A DNA stretch of 64,000 nt. Source: Lachnospiraceae bacterium Zagget3 (GTDB lineage Bacteria > Bacillota_A > Clostridia > Lachnospirales > Lachnospiraceae). Shown in pieces: positions 32,421 to 41,219 of this stretch; position 1 is the first letter of the stretch; each line of letters starts with the position of its first letter. Below the pieces are notes generated by a model. The model was not told where the DNA came from, made no database searches, and saw nothing but the letters and a program-made list of their open reading frames with translations. The position numbers and the translations under genes are program-made. The stretch lies in the NCBI GenBank assembly GCA_001941025.1, contig MSHE01000026.1, forward strand, positions 1 to 64,000, given 5' to 3'.

Positions 32421-32825
32421 CTAGAGAAGCTCAAATCCCTTTGCCTGAAGGCATGCCTCCACGGGCCGAATCTCCTCCGTGTGAATCACCATGACCGGCA
32501 TGCCGGAATTACGGTTAAAGGACAGGTACATATAGTTGATGTTGATATTGCTCTCGCTCATGGACTGCAGGAGCCGGTCCAGGCTTCCCACTTCATCCTT
32601 CATCTCGATGCCGAGCACATTGGTACGGCGGCACATATAACCCTTCTCCGAAAGGGCCTGATAAGCCGCGTCCGGATCCGATACCACCATCCGGATAATG
32701 CCGAACTCGGCACTGTCATTGGTGACGGATCCCCAGATATTGATGCCCTTTTCTGTCAAAAGACTTGTCACATGCTGTAGGGAACCCCTCGAATTTTCCG
32801 TAAAAACAGACACTTGTTTTAACAT
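32421..32825 (-). CDS. Tandem ACT domain protein
   Basis: A 134-residue protein made of two ACT domains, the amino-acid-binding regulatory fold. They read KQVSVFTENSRGSLQHVTSLLTEKGINIWG (residues 3-70) and TNVLGIEMKDEVGSLDRLLQSMSESNININYMY (72-134). Stand-alone pairs like this occur beside amino-acid metabolism genes and presumably sense an amino acid; the ligand is unknown. The ATG at 32825 has GGGGAG 11 bases upstream; a TTG at 32846 would overlap that site. It closes the parA-parB-DUF4446-DUF3881 gene row. Confidence 0.85.
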   Translation of the reverse strand: MLKQVSVFTENSRGSLQHVTSLLTEKGINIWGSVTNDSAEFGIIRMVVSDPDAAYQALSEKGYMCRRTNVLGIEMKDEVGSLDRLLQSMSESNININYMYLSFNRNSGMPVMVIHTEEIRPVEACLQAKGFELL

Positions 32826-32842
32826 GTTTGGCTTTTCTCCCC

Positions 32843-33727
32843 TCAAAAATGAAAATTTACATATCCCTGCATCCAGATGCGCCCTTTAAAGCGCCGTCCG
32901 ACCTCCGGCTCTCCGAGCAGGTCGTTCGCATTGATGCAGACATCAAGCTCCATATCATTGCAAAGCAGGGTCAACACCCACACCTGCTCCTCGCTGAGCC
33001 GATTCCGAACCGAAAAGACATTTACGATCTCGCCGATCACCGTATACTGGTCACTCTCCACCCCGTAAGGGATAATGCTGCTCTCTACGATGCTTAAGAT
33101 GTCCTCTTTTGCGACGCGCCGGGAAATGGAAGCATACAGATCCATATCGGAGAGCGTTAAATTCTCCATGGCAGTTTTGTCACCGTCCCGGGCCTGCTGC
33201 ATCAAATTCATCCGTTTTTCCGAAGATTTCTGCCGAATCGCGGCCGTCTCCTCGCTGTGCGCGATCGGAAACAGGATCTTTCCGCGATACGCCAGGCCGG
33301 AGAGCATCGCTCCTCCCTCTGCGACCGGCTCCTCGTCAAAACGACTCTCGCGAAATACATCTCCCACATTATTGACGAAAAAGATAAGCGGGATCCCAAT
33401 CTTCAACTCATCGCAGATTCCATAAAACACCTCGCCCGCCGCATGGCGCTCGAGATCCACCGGTTCCCGCGTTGACAACTGAGACCCGCGGAAAAACGGG
33501 TAATAGCACTCGATCCGAAACCGGTCGTCGCTCGTAAAGCTTCCACAGACGGAGATTCCCATGTCGCTTCCGCTGTATTTGGAAAAACACGCAAAATCGT
33601 TTCCGAAAGAGTCCTTGTCCACGTATTGCTCATCCGGATGACGGACCACATCATCCACGATCCGGTAAAGTTCCGCGTTTTCCTTCAATTTGCCAAAACC
33701 GATCGATCTGAAAAATAAATGTATCAT
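32843..33727 (-). CDS. DUF3881 family protein
   Basis: A 294-residue soluble protein of a family seen mainly in Lachnospiraceae, function unknown. Recognisable features are the start HLFFRSIGFGKLKENAELYRIVDDVV, the central FFVNNVGDVF and the C-terminal ELDVCINANDLLGEPEVGRRFKGRIWMQGYVNF. It starts in a 4-base ATGA overlap with the DUF4446 gene, so the two are translationally coupled beside parB. Confidence 0.75.
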   Translation of the reverse strand: MIHLFFRSIGFGKLKENAELYRIVDDVVRHPDEQYVDKDSFGNDFACFSKYSGSDMGISVCGSFTSDDRFRIECYYPFFRGSQLSTREPVDLERHAAGEVFYGICDELKIGIPLIFFVNNVGDVFRESRFDEEPVAEGGAMLSGLAYRGKILFPIAHSEETAAIRQKSSEKRMNLMQQARDGDKTAMENLTLSDMDLYASISRRVAKEDILSIVESSIIPYGVESDQYTVIGEIVNVFSVRNRLSEEQVWVLTLLCNDMELDVCINANDLLGEPEVGRRFKGRIWMQGYVNFHF

Positions 33728-34254
33728 TTCCTCACCTGTTCCGTGTCGTTTAACGCCATCTGAAGGGCTTCGTCCTCCTCCTCGGAGAGGATGATGACCG
33801 ACTTGCCGTTTACGATTTCTTTAATATAGGTAAAGCAGCCTTCCCGGCTGTGCATCGCGTTTAAGATAAACCCGTTGTTTAAGCGGTTTAAAAGCGCCAG
33901 AGAAAACGACAGCTTGCCGCCCATCTCATTAAACGCGTCGTATTTCACCAGACCGACCTTTTGGTATGTGTTGTCATAATGGTCCATCATGATCTGGATC
34001 TGCTTTTTATTTGCTGCCTCGGACGCCGCGACACGGTCCACCTGTTTGATCCGCTCCAACAGAATATTCTCCAGCGACTGCCCGTTCTTCCCCCGCATAA
34101 ACGCGTCATACTGTTCGGTCAGAGCGTTTAATCGGCGTATGGTGCGAACCAGAAAAACGATCAGCACGACCACAACAATAAGTAATATAAGGGCATACAC
34201 GCCCGCATGGGGGCCTGTCAGTTGTTCCAGAACCCATCTGTTAAAAGATTTCAC
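33724..34254 (-). CDS. DUF4446 family membrane-anchored protein
   Basis: A 176-residue protein with one N-terminal membrane helix (VYALILLIVVVVLIVFLV, residues 19-36). A coiled-coil-like region follows, then the conserved VGLVKYDAFNEMGGKLSFSLALLNRLNNGFILNAMHSREGCFTYIKEI. This family usually sits next to parB in Clostridia; its role is unknown, perhaps linked to chromosome segregation or the envelope. The start is GTG at 34254, with AAAGGAG 7 bases upstream. Confidence 0.85.
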   Translation of the reverse strand: MKSFNRWVLEQLTGPHAGVYALILLIVVVVLIVFLVRTIRRLNALTEQYDAFMRGKNGQSLENILLERIKQVDRVAASEAANKKQIQIMMDHYDNTYQKVGLVKYDAFNEMGGKLSFSLALLNRLNNGFILNAMHSREGCFTYIKEIVNGKSVIILSEEEDEALQMALNDTEQVRK

Positions 34255-34275
34255 GTTTTTTCTCCTTTGTCCCGC

Positions 34276-35187
34276 TTAGGCCTGCTCCGCGCTCTTGATC
34301 AGCTGCAGGATACGGTCCAGATCCTCCTGGGAATAATACGCGATCTCAATTTTACCTGCATCCGCGGTTGTCCTGCGGATGGACACTTTCGTTCCCAGAG
34401 TCTGCCGCATCTGCTTTTCCAGATCGGCGTAAATCGCATCCAGCCGCTCGTCGGCTGTTGTCTTTTTCTTCTTCGTCTTGCTGCTCTTGTTTTGAATCGC
34501 CCGCACTAACTGCTCCGTCTCACGAACGCTTAAGTTCTGCTCCACGATCCGCTTTGCCAGCTGCAGCTGCGCGGTCTGCTCTTTTATGGGAACCAGGCAC
34601 CGGGCATGGCCGCTGCTTAAGCTTCCGTCGATCACCATCTGCTGCACCTCGTCCGACAGTTTGAGCAGCCGCAGAGAATTCGCCACAGTCGTCCGGTTTT
34701 TGGAAACACGTGCCGCCACCTCGTCCTGTTTTAAGCCAAACTCCGTGAGCAGGCTCTGATAGGCCTGCGCTTCCTCGATCGGATTCAGATCTTCCCGCTG
34801 GATGTTCTCGATCAGCGAGATCTCCATTTGCTGCGGTCCGGTAAACTCCCGGACGATCACGGGCACTTCTTTGATTCCCGCCAGTTTCGCGGCTCTCCAC
34901 CGCCTCTCGCCAGCAACGATCTCGTAATATTTCCCCGCGTCCTGCACGATCAGCGGTTGGAGGACCCCATGCTGTTTGATGGAATCCGCCAGTTCGGCAA
35001 GGCCTGCCTCATCAAAACTCTTGCGCGGCTGCTCCCGATTCGGCTCCACCTTGGAGATCTTGACCCGGATCACCGACTCGCTGTCGGCTTTTTCCGGCGC
35101 AAGTCCGCGGTTTAACTGCTCTGTGTTCACATCTTTTGAGATCAGGGAGTCGAGCCCCTTTCCCAGTCCACTCTTCTTTGCCGCCAT
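34276..35187 (-). CDS. parB: Chromosome partitioning protein ParB (Spo0J)
   Basis: A 303-residue CTP-dependent DNA clamp that loads at parS and spreads, recruiting SMC and controlling ParA. The N-terminal CTPase motifs are present: EPNREQPRK near residue 51, and GERRWRAAK with SLIENIQREDLNPIEEA near 95-135. The DNA-binding helix-turn-helix is TEFGLKQDEVAARVSKNRTTVANSLRLLKLSDEV. The C-terminal dimerisation helix follows a basic linker. Its stop-start spacing with parA is one base, so they form an operon. Two parS sites lie 70-110 bp upstream of parA. Confidence 0.97.
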   Translation of the reverse strand: MAAKKSGLGKGLDSLISKDVNTEQLNRGLAPEKADSESVIRVKISKVEPNREQPRKSFDEAGLAELADSIKQHGVLQPLIVQDAGKYYEIVAGERRWRAAKLAGIKEVPVIVREFTGPQQMEISLIENIQREDLNPIEEAQAYQSLLTEFGLKQDEVAARVSKNRTTVANSLRLLKLSDEVQQMVIDGSLSSGHARCLVPIKEQTAQLQLAKRIVEQNLSVRETEQLVRAIQNKSSKTKKKKTTADERLDAIYADLEKQMRQTLGTKVSIRRTTADAGKIEIAYYSQEDLDRILQLIKSAEQA

Positions 35188-35188
35188 T

Positions 35189-35959
35189 TCACTCCTTGTC
35201 CTCTCTCTTTACCAATTCTTTTGCCAGCCGTCGATAACTCCTCGCGCCGGCGGATCTGGCGTCATACAGGTTGATCGGCAGCCCGTAGCTTGGCGCTTCC
35301 GCCAGCCTGATATTGCGCGGAATCACGGTTTTGTAGATTCTGGTGTCCAGATTGTCTTTCACATTCTCCGCCACCTGTGAGGACAATTTTGTCCGCGCGT
35401 CATACATCGTAAATACAACGCCCTCGATCCGCAGGCCGGGATTCAACCGCTGCTGAACCAACCCAACGGTGTTCATAAGCTGGCTCAAGCCCTCCAGCGC
35501 GTAATACTCGCACTGAATCGGAACCAAAACCGTGTCCGCTGTCGTCATCGCGTTGATCGTGAGCAGGTTTAAAGAAGGCGGGCAGTCGATCAGGATATAT
35601 TCATAGCCGTCCCGAATGGGATCGATCTCACTGCGCAAGGCATATTCCCGGTCGCTTACATTGATCAGCTCGACCTCGGCCCCCGCCAGATCGACATTGG
35701 CCGGGAGCAGATCCAAATTGGGAACCTGCGTGTGAATCAGGGCGTCTCCGACCGGGCATTCGTGAAGGATAACATCATATACCGTGTTTTCGCAGCCCGC
35801 TTTGTCGACGCCGAGCCCACTGGTTGTATTTGCCTGGGGGTCAAGGTCGATCGTCAGCACTTTTTTGCCCAGTTCGGCCAGGCAGGCGGACAAATTGATC
35901 GTGGTTGTGGTCTTCCCGACGCCGCCTTTCTGGTTGGCGACCGCTATGATTCTACCCAT
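35189..35959 (-). CDS. parA: Chromosome partitioning ATPase ParA (Soj)
   Basis: A 256-residue deviant Walker ATPase that moves or releases ParB-parS complexes and in Bacillus also regulates DnaA. The Walker A is NQKGGVGKTTTTINL at residues 8-22, with DLDPQANTTSGLG, YILIDCPPSLNLLTINA and VPIQCEYYALEGLSQL. The start at 35959 (MGRIIAVANQ) is the family start. Its ribosome binding site (AGGA) is unusually far, about 14 bases, which may lower translation. First gene of the parAB operon. Confidence 0.96.
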   Translation of the reverse strand: MGRIIAVANQKGGVGKTTTTINLSACLAELGKKVLTIDLDPQANTTSGLGVDKAGCENTVYDVILHECPVGDALIHTQVPNLDLLPANVDLAGAEVELINVSDREYALRSEIDPIRDGYEYILIDCPPSLNLLTINAMTTADTVLVPIQCEYYALEGLSQLMNTVGLVQQRLNPGLRIEGVVFTMYDARTKLSSQVAENVKDNLDTRIYKTVIPRNIRLAEAPSYGLPINLYDARSAGARSYRRLAKELVKREDKE

Positions 35960-36028
35960 ATTTTTCTTCACTTTCCTATAGTCTCCAGAAAAGTATAGCA
36001 CGATTCCGGACGCATATCCACCCGTAAA

Positions 36029-36044
36029 TGTTTCACGTGAAACA
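36029..36044. promoter_or_regulatory. parS site 1
   Basis: TGTTTCACGTGAAACA, an exact match to the Firmicute parS consensus bound by ParB. Confidence 0.97.
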
Positions 36045-36067
36045 AATTTTTGTAAATTTTTTCGAAA

Positions 36068-36083
36068 TGTTTCACGTGAAACA
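36068..36083. promoter_or_regulatory. parS site 2
   Basis: TGTTTCACGTGAAACA again, extended to an 18-bp palindrome (36067-36084). The centre is 39 bases from that of site 1, close to four helical turns, so two ParB dimers would sit on nearly the same face. Confidence 0.97.
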
Positions 36084-36100
36084 TTTTTCGGAAATAATAT

Positions 36101-36129
36101 TTGTATCCATATGAATTATGGTTTATAAT
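36101..36129 (+). promoter_or_regulatory. Promoter of the alpha/beta-hydrolase homologue
   Basis: TTGTAT (36101-36106), 17-base spacer, TATAAT (36124-36129), starting only 17 bases past parS site 2. ParB binding could therefore affect it. Confidence 0.7.
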
Positions 36130-36138
36130 GAACGCATA

Positions 36139-36164
36139 AGCAACGAGCGTGAACGCTCGTTGCT
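36139..36164 (+). repeat. Perfect hairpin at the 5' end of the mRNA
   Basis: An 11-bp perfect stem, AGCAACGAGCG/CGCTCGTTGCT, with a TGAA loop, begins within a few bases of the expected transcription start. No T run follows, so it is probably an mRNA-stabilising 5' hairpin or a protein-binding site rather than a terminator. Confidence 0.7.
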
Positions 36165-36190
36165 AAACATTAAAGAAAGGAATCATTCTC

Positions 36191-37132
36191 ATGAATAAAC
36201 GTTTGCGAAACGCCTTAATCATTGGTGGCGTCGCCCTTGGCGCCATGGCCTGCACCAATATGGCAATCAGCTTCCTCGCCGAGCAGAATGACGATCTCCC
36301 CATCGGCAGGGGGAAATATTACCGTTGGCGGCATGGCAATGTATATTACACAAAAACGGGGCAGGGGAGTCCGCTTTTACTGATACACGATCTGGACGCC
36401 TCCAGCTCCTCCTATGAGTGGAGCAAGGTAATCCCGAAGCTGGCGCGGACGCACACGGTCTACGCGCTTGATCTGTTGGGCTGCGGGCGCTCAGACAAAC
36501 CGGGTATGACCTATACCAACTTCCTGTATGTGCAGCTGATCAACGATTTTATCCGAAATGTGATCAAGAGAAAGACAAGCGTGGCGGCCACCGGAGACGC
36601 TTTCGCCTTTGTCGTCATGGCCTGCAACATGGAGCCCGGTCTCTACGACCGGCTCATCGGGGTATCGCCCAACGAGTTGTCACACTTTACAAAGACGCCC
36701 GGCCGAAGCTCGAGCGTGATGAAGTATGTGTCTCATGTTCCGATCGTCGGCACATTTCTCTACAATATTGGCACGTGCCGATACCTCATCGCGGACACGG
36801 CAGACCGGGAGTATTTCTATAAAAAGCAGTCGGTACCCGCCGATGTGATCAACGCCTACTATAAGGGCGCCAAAAACGGCAAGGGAAAATATCTGTTGGC
36901 GAGCATTCGGGGCGATTATACCAACATCAATATCGTCCCGGCCCTTCGAAAGACAAAAAATAAAATTTGCCTTGTCGGCGGACGGGTCCGCCCGTGGATT
37001 ACAAAAATTATTGACGAATATAAGGCCTGCAACCCGTCCATTGAGAGTATATTTGTCGAAGGTACGAACTATCTTCCCCAGCTGGAGGCGCCGGATCTGT
37101 TTGTAGAGCGGTTAAGCGCTTGTCTGGGATAA
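36191..37132 (+). CDS. Alpha/beta-hydrolase homologue, catalytic residues substituted
   Basis: A 313-residue protein with an N-terminal hydrophobic segment (ALIIGGVALGAMACTNMAISFLA) that may anchor it in the membrane or act as a signal. The hydrolase core is clear: YTKTGQGSPLLLIHDLDASSSSYEWSKVIPKLA and TVYALDLLGCGRSDKP. The nucleophile elbow, normally G-x-S-x-G, reads ATGDAFAF near residue 134, with Asp at the Ser position. The usual C-terminal catalytic His motif reads GTNYLPQLEAP near 291, with Asn. Without the His, neither a Ser nor an Asp nucleophile would work normally, so this looks like a pseudoenzyme. Ribosome binding site AAAGGA. Single gene convergent with rsmG. Confidence 0.75.
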   Translation: MNKRLRNALIIGGVALGAMACTNMAISFLAEQNDDLPIGRGKYYRWRHGNVYYTKTGQGSPLLLIHDLDASSSSYEWSKVIPKLARTHTVYALDLLGCGRSDKPGMTYTNFLYVQLINDFIRNVIKRKTSVAATGDAFAFVVMACNMEPGLYDRLIGVSPNELSHFTKTPGRSSSVMKYVSHVPIVGTFLYNIGTCRYLIADTADREYFYKKQSVPADVINAYYKGAKNGKGKYLLASIRGDYTNINIVPALRKTKNKICLVGGRVRPWITKIIDEYKACNPSIESIFVEGTNYLPQLEAPDLFVERLSACLG

Positions 37133-37145
37133 TCAGAAAAAATTT

Positions 37146-37871
37146 CTAAGAGAGAGGGTTTCGCGCGGGCGTTCCGGCTTTTCTCGGATAGGCCTGAGGC
37201 GAACCCTCTTTTTTGTCGAGACAAACCAGAGAACGGGCATCGCCCGCCCCCGGAAGGGTATAGGTGACGACCCGCTCCGCCGCCCCGCCCAACAGAAAGA
37301 CCGCCGCTTTTGCCCGGGCGCACTCCGCCTCCACATCCGCGGATTTGTAGGCCACAAAAAGCCCGCCGATCCGTACAAACGGCAGCCCATACTCCGCGAG
37401 AACCGCCAGCTTTGCGACAGCCCGGGAAACACACAGATCAAACCGCTGCCGATATGCCTGCTCGTGCGCCAGATCTTCCGCGCGGCCGTGTACAGTCGTT
37501 ATATCCGCAAGGCCCAGCTCTCCGATCACCGCGTCCAGAAACGCCAGCTTCTTCCCCACGGAATCCATCAACACGACCGAGAGCTCCGGAAACGCGATCT
37601 TTAAAGGAATCCCCGGAAACCCTGCTCCGGTCCCCAGATCCAGCAAGCGCTGCTCTTTCAAGTCAGGCACCGCCTTCACCAGACACAGACTGTCCAGGAA
37701 ATGTTTCGTCACAACATCCTCCCACTCCGTGATCGCGGTCAGGTTCATCCGCTCATTCCACTCCACGAGCCTCTCATAATATAGAAGAAACTGCTCCCGC
37801 TGCGCGTCGCACAGTTCGATTCCCAACTCTTCTAACCCTTTATCAAACTTCTCAAACCTGCTCTCGTCCAT
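37146..37871 (-). CDS. rsmG: 16S rRNA (guanine-N7) methyltransferase RsmG
   Basis: Methylates G527 of 16S rRNA using SAM. The protein is 241 residues long. NLTAITEWEDVVTKHFLDSLCLV and the SAM loop LLDLGTGAGFPGIPLKIAFPEL (about residues 72-94) are diagnostic, followed by DSVGKKLAFLDAVI and HGRAEDLA. AAAGGA precedes the ATG. It follows mnmG by 27 bases, as in many Firmicutes. Its loss gives low-level streptomycin resistance in other bacteria. Confidence 0.96.
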   Translation of the reverse strand: MDESRFEKFDKGLEELGIELCDAQREQFLLYYERLVEWNERMNLTAITEWEDVVTKHFLDSLCLVKAVPDLKEQRLLDLGTGAGFPGIPLKIAFPELSVVLMDSVGKKLAFLDAVIGELGLADITTVHGRAEDLAHEQAYRQRFDLCVSRAVAKLAVLAEYGLPFVRIGGLFVAYKSADVEAECARAKAAVFLLGGAAERVVTYTLPGAGDARSLVCLDKKEGSPQAYPRKAGTPARNPLS

Positions 37872-37898
37872 TGTTGTCCTTTTTTCGGCACCCGGCCC

Positions 37899-39779
37899 CT
37901 ACCGTTCCCTCTTTTGCTCTAAATACACCAACAACACAGAGATGTCCGCCGGCGATACCCCTGCGATGCGTGACGCCTGCCCGACCGAAACCGGCTGATA
38001 TTGATTCAGCTTCTGCCGTGCTTCGAGCCGCAGCCCTTCCAGCTGCATATAATCGAAATCCCGCGGCAGCTTCTTTTCCTCCTGCCGTTTAAACTGCCGC
38101 ACCTGCTTTTGCTGCCGCCTGATATATCCCTCGTACTTGATATTGATATTCACCTGTTCCCGCACCCCGTCCGGCAGCTCCGGCCTGTCGGGGTCGAGCG
38201 GCGCGAGGCAGTCATAGTCCAGCTCCGGCCTGCGAATGAGCTCCGCCAGGGAAATGCCGCTTGTAAGCGGCGGACTGTCAAGCCCGGAGAGTACGGCCTG
38301 CACCGCGGGCGTCGCCCCCAGATGGACCGTCTTTACCCGTGTGACCTCCTCCTCGATCTGCCGCTGTTTTTCGACAACCGCGTTGTACCGCTCCCGCGGG
38401 ATCAGGCCGACTTCATACCCCTTCGGTGTAAGCCGCAGGTCCGCGTTGTCCTGCCGCAGCAGCAGCCGGTACTCCGCGCGGGAAGTCATCATCCGATACG
38501 GTTCCGTGTTCTCCTTCGTGACGAGGTCGTCGATCAGCACGCCAATGTATGCCTCGGAGCGATCCAGGATCAACGGTTCTTTTCCCTGAATCTTCCGGGC
38601 CGCGTTGATGCCCGCGATCAGTCCCTGTGCCGCGGCCTCCTCGTACCCGGAGCTGCCGTTAAACTGCCCGCCGGAAAACAGGCCGGAGATCGCTTTAAAC
38701 TCCAGAGACGGGGCAAGCTGCCGCGCGTCGATGCAGTCATACTCGATCGCGTAGGCATTGCGCACGATCCGCGCCTCTTCCAGCCCCGGCACGCTTCGAT
38801 ACATCGCCACCTGGACATCCTCCGGAAGCGAACTGGACATCCCACCGATGTACATTTCATTTGTATGCCTGCCCTCCGGCTCCAAAAACACCTGATGCCG
38901 GTCTTTTTCGGCAAATTTTACCACTTTATCCTCGATGGAAGGGCAGTAGCGGGGGCCTGTTCCCTCGATCGCGCCGGAAAACAGCGGGGAACGATCCAGA
39001 TTGCGGCGGATGATCTCATGCGTTTCCTCCGTCGTATAGGTCAGCCAGCAGCTTTCCTGCTCGATCTGTACGCTCTCCGGGTCCGTCGTAAACGAAAACG
39101 GGACCACGCGTTCATCTCCGTGCTGCTCCTGCATCTTCGCATAGTCCACAAAACGACCGTCGATCCGCGCCGGGGTGCCGGTTTTAAAGCGATACATCGT
39201 GACGCCGTTTTCGACAAGCGCGTCCGTTAAGTGGACGGCCGCCTGCATGCCGTTCGGCCCCGTGTGGTTAACCACATCTCCGTACAGGCACTTCGCGTTG
39301 AGATAGGTGCCGGTACACAAAACCACCGCTTTCGCGTGATATTCCGCGCCGGAGGTGGTCCGCACACCCCGGACCGCATGGTCCTCCATCAACAGCCCGG
39401 CCACCTCTGCCTGCTTGAGCGTCAGGTGTTCCGTATTTTCCAGCACCTGCCGCATCCGGTTTGTATACTCGATCTTGTCCGCCTGTGCACGCAGAGAGTG
39501 TACGGCAGGCCCCTTGGATTTATTCAACATTTTGGACTGGATAAACGTATGATCAATGTTGACGCCCATCTCGCCGCCAAGCGCGTCCACTTCCCGGACG
39601 AGATGGCCCTTGGAACTGCCGCCGATATTCGGATTGCACGGCATCATGGCAATGCTCTCCACACTGATTGTAAAAAGGATCACATTAAGCCCCAGCCTCG
39701 CGCAGGCCAGCGCCGCTTCACATCCCGCGTGTCCCGCGCCGACAACGCATACATCATAGTTTTCCTGTATGTTTGACAT
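37899..39779 (-). CDS. mnmG: tRNA uridine-34 5-carboxymethylaminomethyl synthesis enzyme MnmG
   Basis: FAD-dependent subunit which, with MnmE, adds the cmnm5 group at wobble uridine of several tRNAs. It is 626 residues, the normal length. The FAD motif [21 protein letters not shown] is near residues 10-30, with [60 protein letters not shown] and a C-terminal [21 protein letters not shown]. The start at 39779 has GGGGAAG at 8 bases; an upstream in-frame codon at 39800 lies inside that region. It is 5 bases downstream of mnmE. Confidence 0.97.
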   Translation of the reverse strand: MSNIQENYDVCVVGAGHAGCEAALACARLGLNVILFTISVESIAMMPCNPNIGGSSKGHLVREVDALGGEMGVNIDHTFIQSKMLNKSKGPAVHSLRAQADKIEYTNRMRQVLENTEHLTLKQAEVAGLLMEDHAVRGVRTTSGAEYHAKAVVLCTGTYLNAKCLYGDVVNHTGPNGMQAAVHLTDALVENGVTMYRFKTGTPARIDGRFVDYAKMQEQHGDERVVPFSFTTDPESVQIEQESCWLTYTTEETHEIIRRNLDRSPLFSGAIEGTGPRYCPSIEDKVVKFAEKDRHQVFLEPEGRHTNEMYIGGMSSSLPEDVQVAMYRSVPGLEEARIVRNAYAIEYDCIDARQLAPSLEFKAISGLFSGGQFNGSSGYEEAAAQGLIAGINAARKIQGKEPLILDRSEAYIGVLIDDLVTKENTEPYRMMTSRAEYRLLLRQDNADLRLTPKGYEVGLIPRERYNAVVEKQRQIEEEVTRVKTVHLGATPAVQAVLSGLDSPPLTSGISLAELIRRPELDYDCLAPLDPDRPELPDGVREQVNINIKYEGYIRRQQKQVRQFKRQEEKKLPRDFDYMQLEGLRLEARQKLNQYQPVSVGQASRIAGVSPADISVLLVYLEQKRER

Positions 39780-39784
39780 GTTGT

Positions 39785-41167
39785 TCACTTCCCCATACAA
39801 AAGTCGCGAAAGACGGCATCGACCAGATCGTCGTCTACGGACTCCCCGATCACCGCGCCGAGCGTTTCATAGGCATCCATCAGGTCGATCGTCAAAAAAT
39901 CCTCCGGCAGGCCGTCTGCCATGCTGCGAAGCACGTTGTCCAGACTCCCCTGCGCCTCTTCCAAAAGCGCCTTCTGGCGCGCGTTTGTGATATAAACCTC
40001 GTCGTTAAAGGAGATCTGCCCCTCAAAAAACAGCGCCGAGATGGCCTCCTCCAGCTCGCGGATCCCCTGCTTTTCTTTCGCGGAAACCGACAAGATCACC
40101 GGCGCATCCGCAAAGTGTTCCAAAATCATCTCTTTTGTCGTCCGCGTCGGAAGATCAGACTTATTTAAGAGCACGATGACCCGTTTGCCGCGAATCGCGC
40201 GGAGGATCTCGTCATCGTTTTCGTCCAGCGGCAGGGAGGAATCCACGACGTAAAGGACCAGATCCGCCCGTTTCGCGTATTCCATCGCGCGCGCGACGCC
40301 GATTTGCTCGATCGGTTCTGCCGTACCGCGAATACCCGCCGTGTCGATGACGTTTAAGGCCAGTCCGCCCAGCCGGATCTGCTCCGTCAAGACGTCCCGC
40401 GTCGTGCCGGCGATCTCCGTCACAATGGCACGCTCCTCGCCGACCAACGCGTTAAGAAGCGTGGATTTGCCGACATTCGGCTTCCCGACGATCACCGTGA
40501 GGATCCCCTCTTTTATGATCTTCCCGGTTTCCGCCGAGCGAAGCAGACGGTCCACCCGTTCCGCCGCTTCCTCCACCCGCTTTTGAAGCGCCGCCTCATG
40601 GCCATCCAGGCTGTAGTGTTCCGGATCATCCAGCGCCGCCTCCAGATACGCCGTCTCGCCAAGGATCTCTTCCCGGATCTCCCGGATCTCGGAACAGACG
40701 GAGCCCGCCAGCTGGCTGACCGAACTCTGCCGGGCCAGCTCGCTCTTCGCGTTGATCAGATCAATGACCGCCTCCGCCTCGGACAGGTCGATCCGCCCGG
40801 AGAGAAACGCCCGTTTTGTAAACTCTCCCGGCTCCGCCGGACGGGCGCCGTGTTTTAACACGGTCTCCAAAAGCCGCTGCATCACAAGCGCTCCGCCGTG
40901 ACAGTCGATCTCGACCACGTCTTCCCGGGTGTAGGTATGCGGGGCGCGCATAACGAGAAGGAGCACTTCATCGATGCGCTCCTCCCCATCCACAATATAG
41001 CCGTAGTGTACCGTATGGGAATCCATCCCGGAGGCCGGGACATCCCCGCTTTTTGGCAAAAAAACGCGGTCCGCCACGAGAAACGCATCCGGGCCGCTGA
41101 TCCGGATGATTCCAATCCCCGCATTGGCTGCAGCTGTCGCGATCGCCGCGATCGTATCTGTCTTCAT
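39785..41167 (-). CDS. mnmE: tRNA modification GTPase MnmE
   Basis: GTPase and formyl-tetrahydrofolate-binding partner of MnmG. It is 460 residues. The N-terminal domain ([25 protein letters not shown]), [16 protein letters not shown] and [29 protein letters not shown] are typical. The G domain has [14 protein letters not shown] (about 226), DTAG and NKSD. The C-terminal FCMGK supplies the catalytic Cys. AGGGG is 9 bases before the ATG. A bidirectional terminator separates it from jag. Confidence 0.97.
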   Translation of the reverse strand: MKTDTIAAIATAAANAGIGIIRISGPDAFLVADRVFLPKSGDVPASGMDSHTVHYGYIVDGEERIDEVLLLVMRAPHTYTREDVVEIDCHGGALVMQRLLETVLKHGARPAEPGEFTKRAFLSGRIDLSEAEAVIDLINAKSELARQSSVSQLAGSVCSEIREIREEILGETAYLEAALDDPEHYSLDGHEAALQKRVEEAAERVDRLLRSAETGKIIKEGILTVIVGKPNVGKSTLLNALVGEERAIVTEIAGTTRDVLTEQIRLGGLALNVIDTAGIRGTAEPIEQIGVARAMEYAKRADLVLYVVDSSLPLDENDDEILRAIRGKRVIVLLNKSDLPTRTTKEMILEHFADAPVILSVSAKEKQGIRELEEAISALFFEGQISFNDEVYITNARQKALLEEAQGSLDNVLRSMADGLPEDFLTIDLMDAYETLGAVIGESVDDDLVDAVFRDFCMGK

Positions 41168-41187
41168 AAGAGATCATCCCCTTACAA

Positions 41188-41218
41188 CAAAAAAGCCCCG
41201 GCGAACCGGGGCTTTTTT
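41188..41218. terminator. Bidirectional terminator between jag and mnmE
   Basis: 8-bp stem AGCCCCGG/CCGGGGCT with a CGAA loop, flanked by A and T runs on both sides. On the minus strand it ends the jag transcript and separates it from mnmE. Confidence 0.9.
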
Positions 41219-41219
41219 C

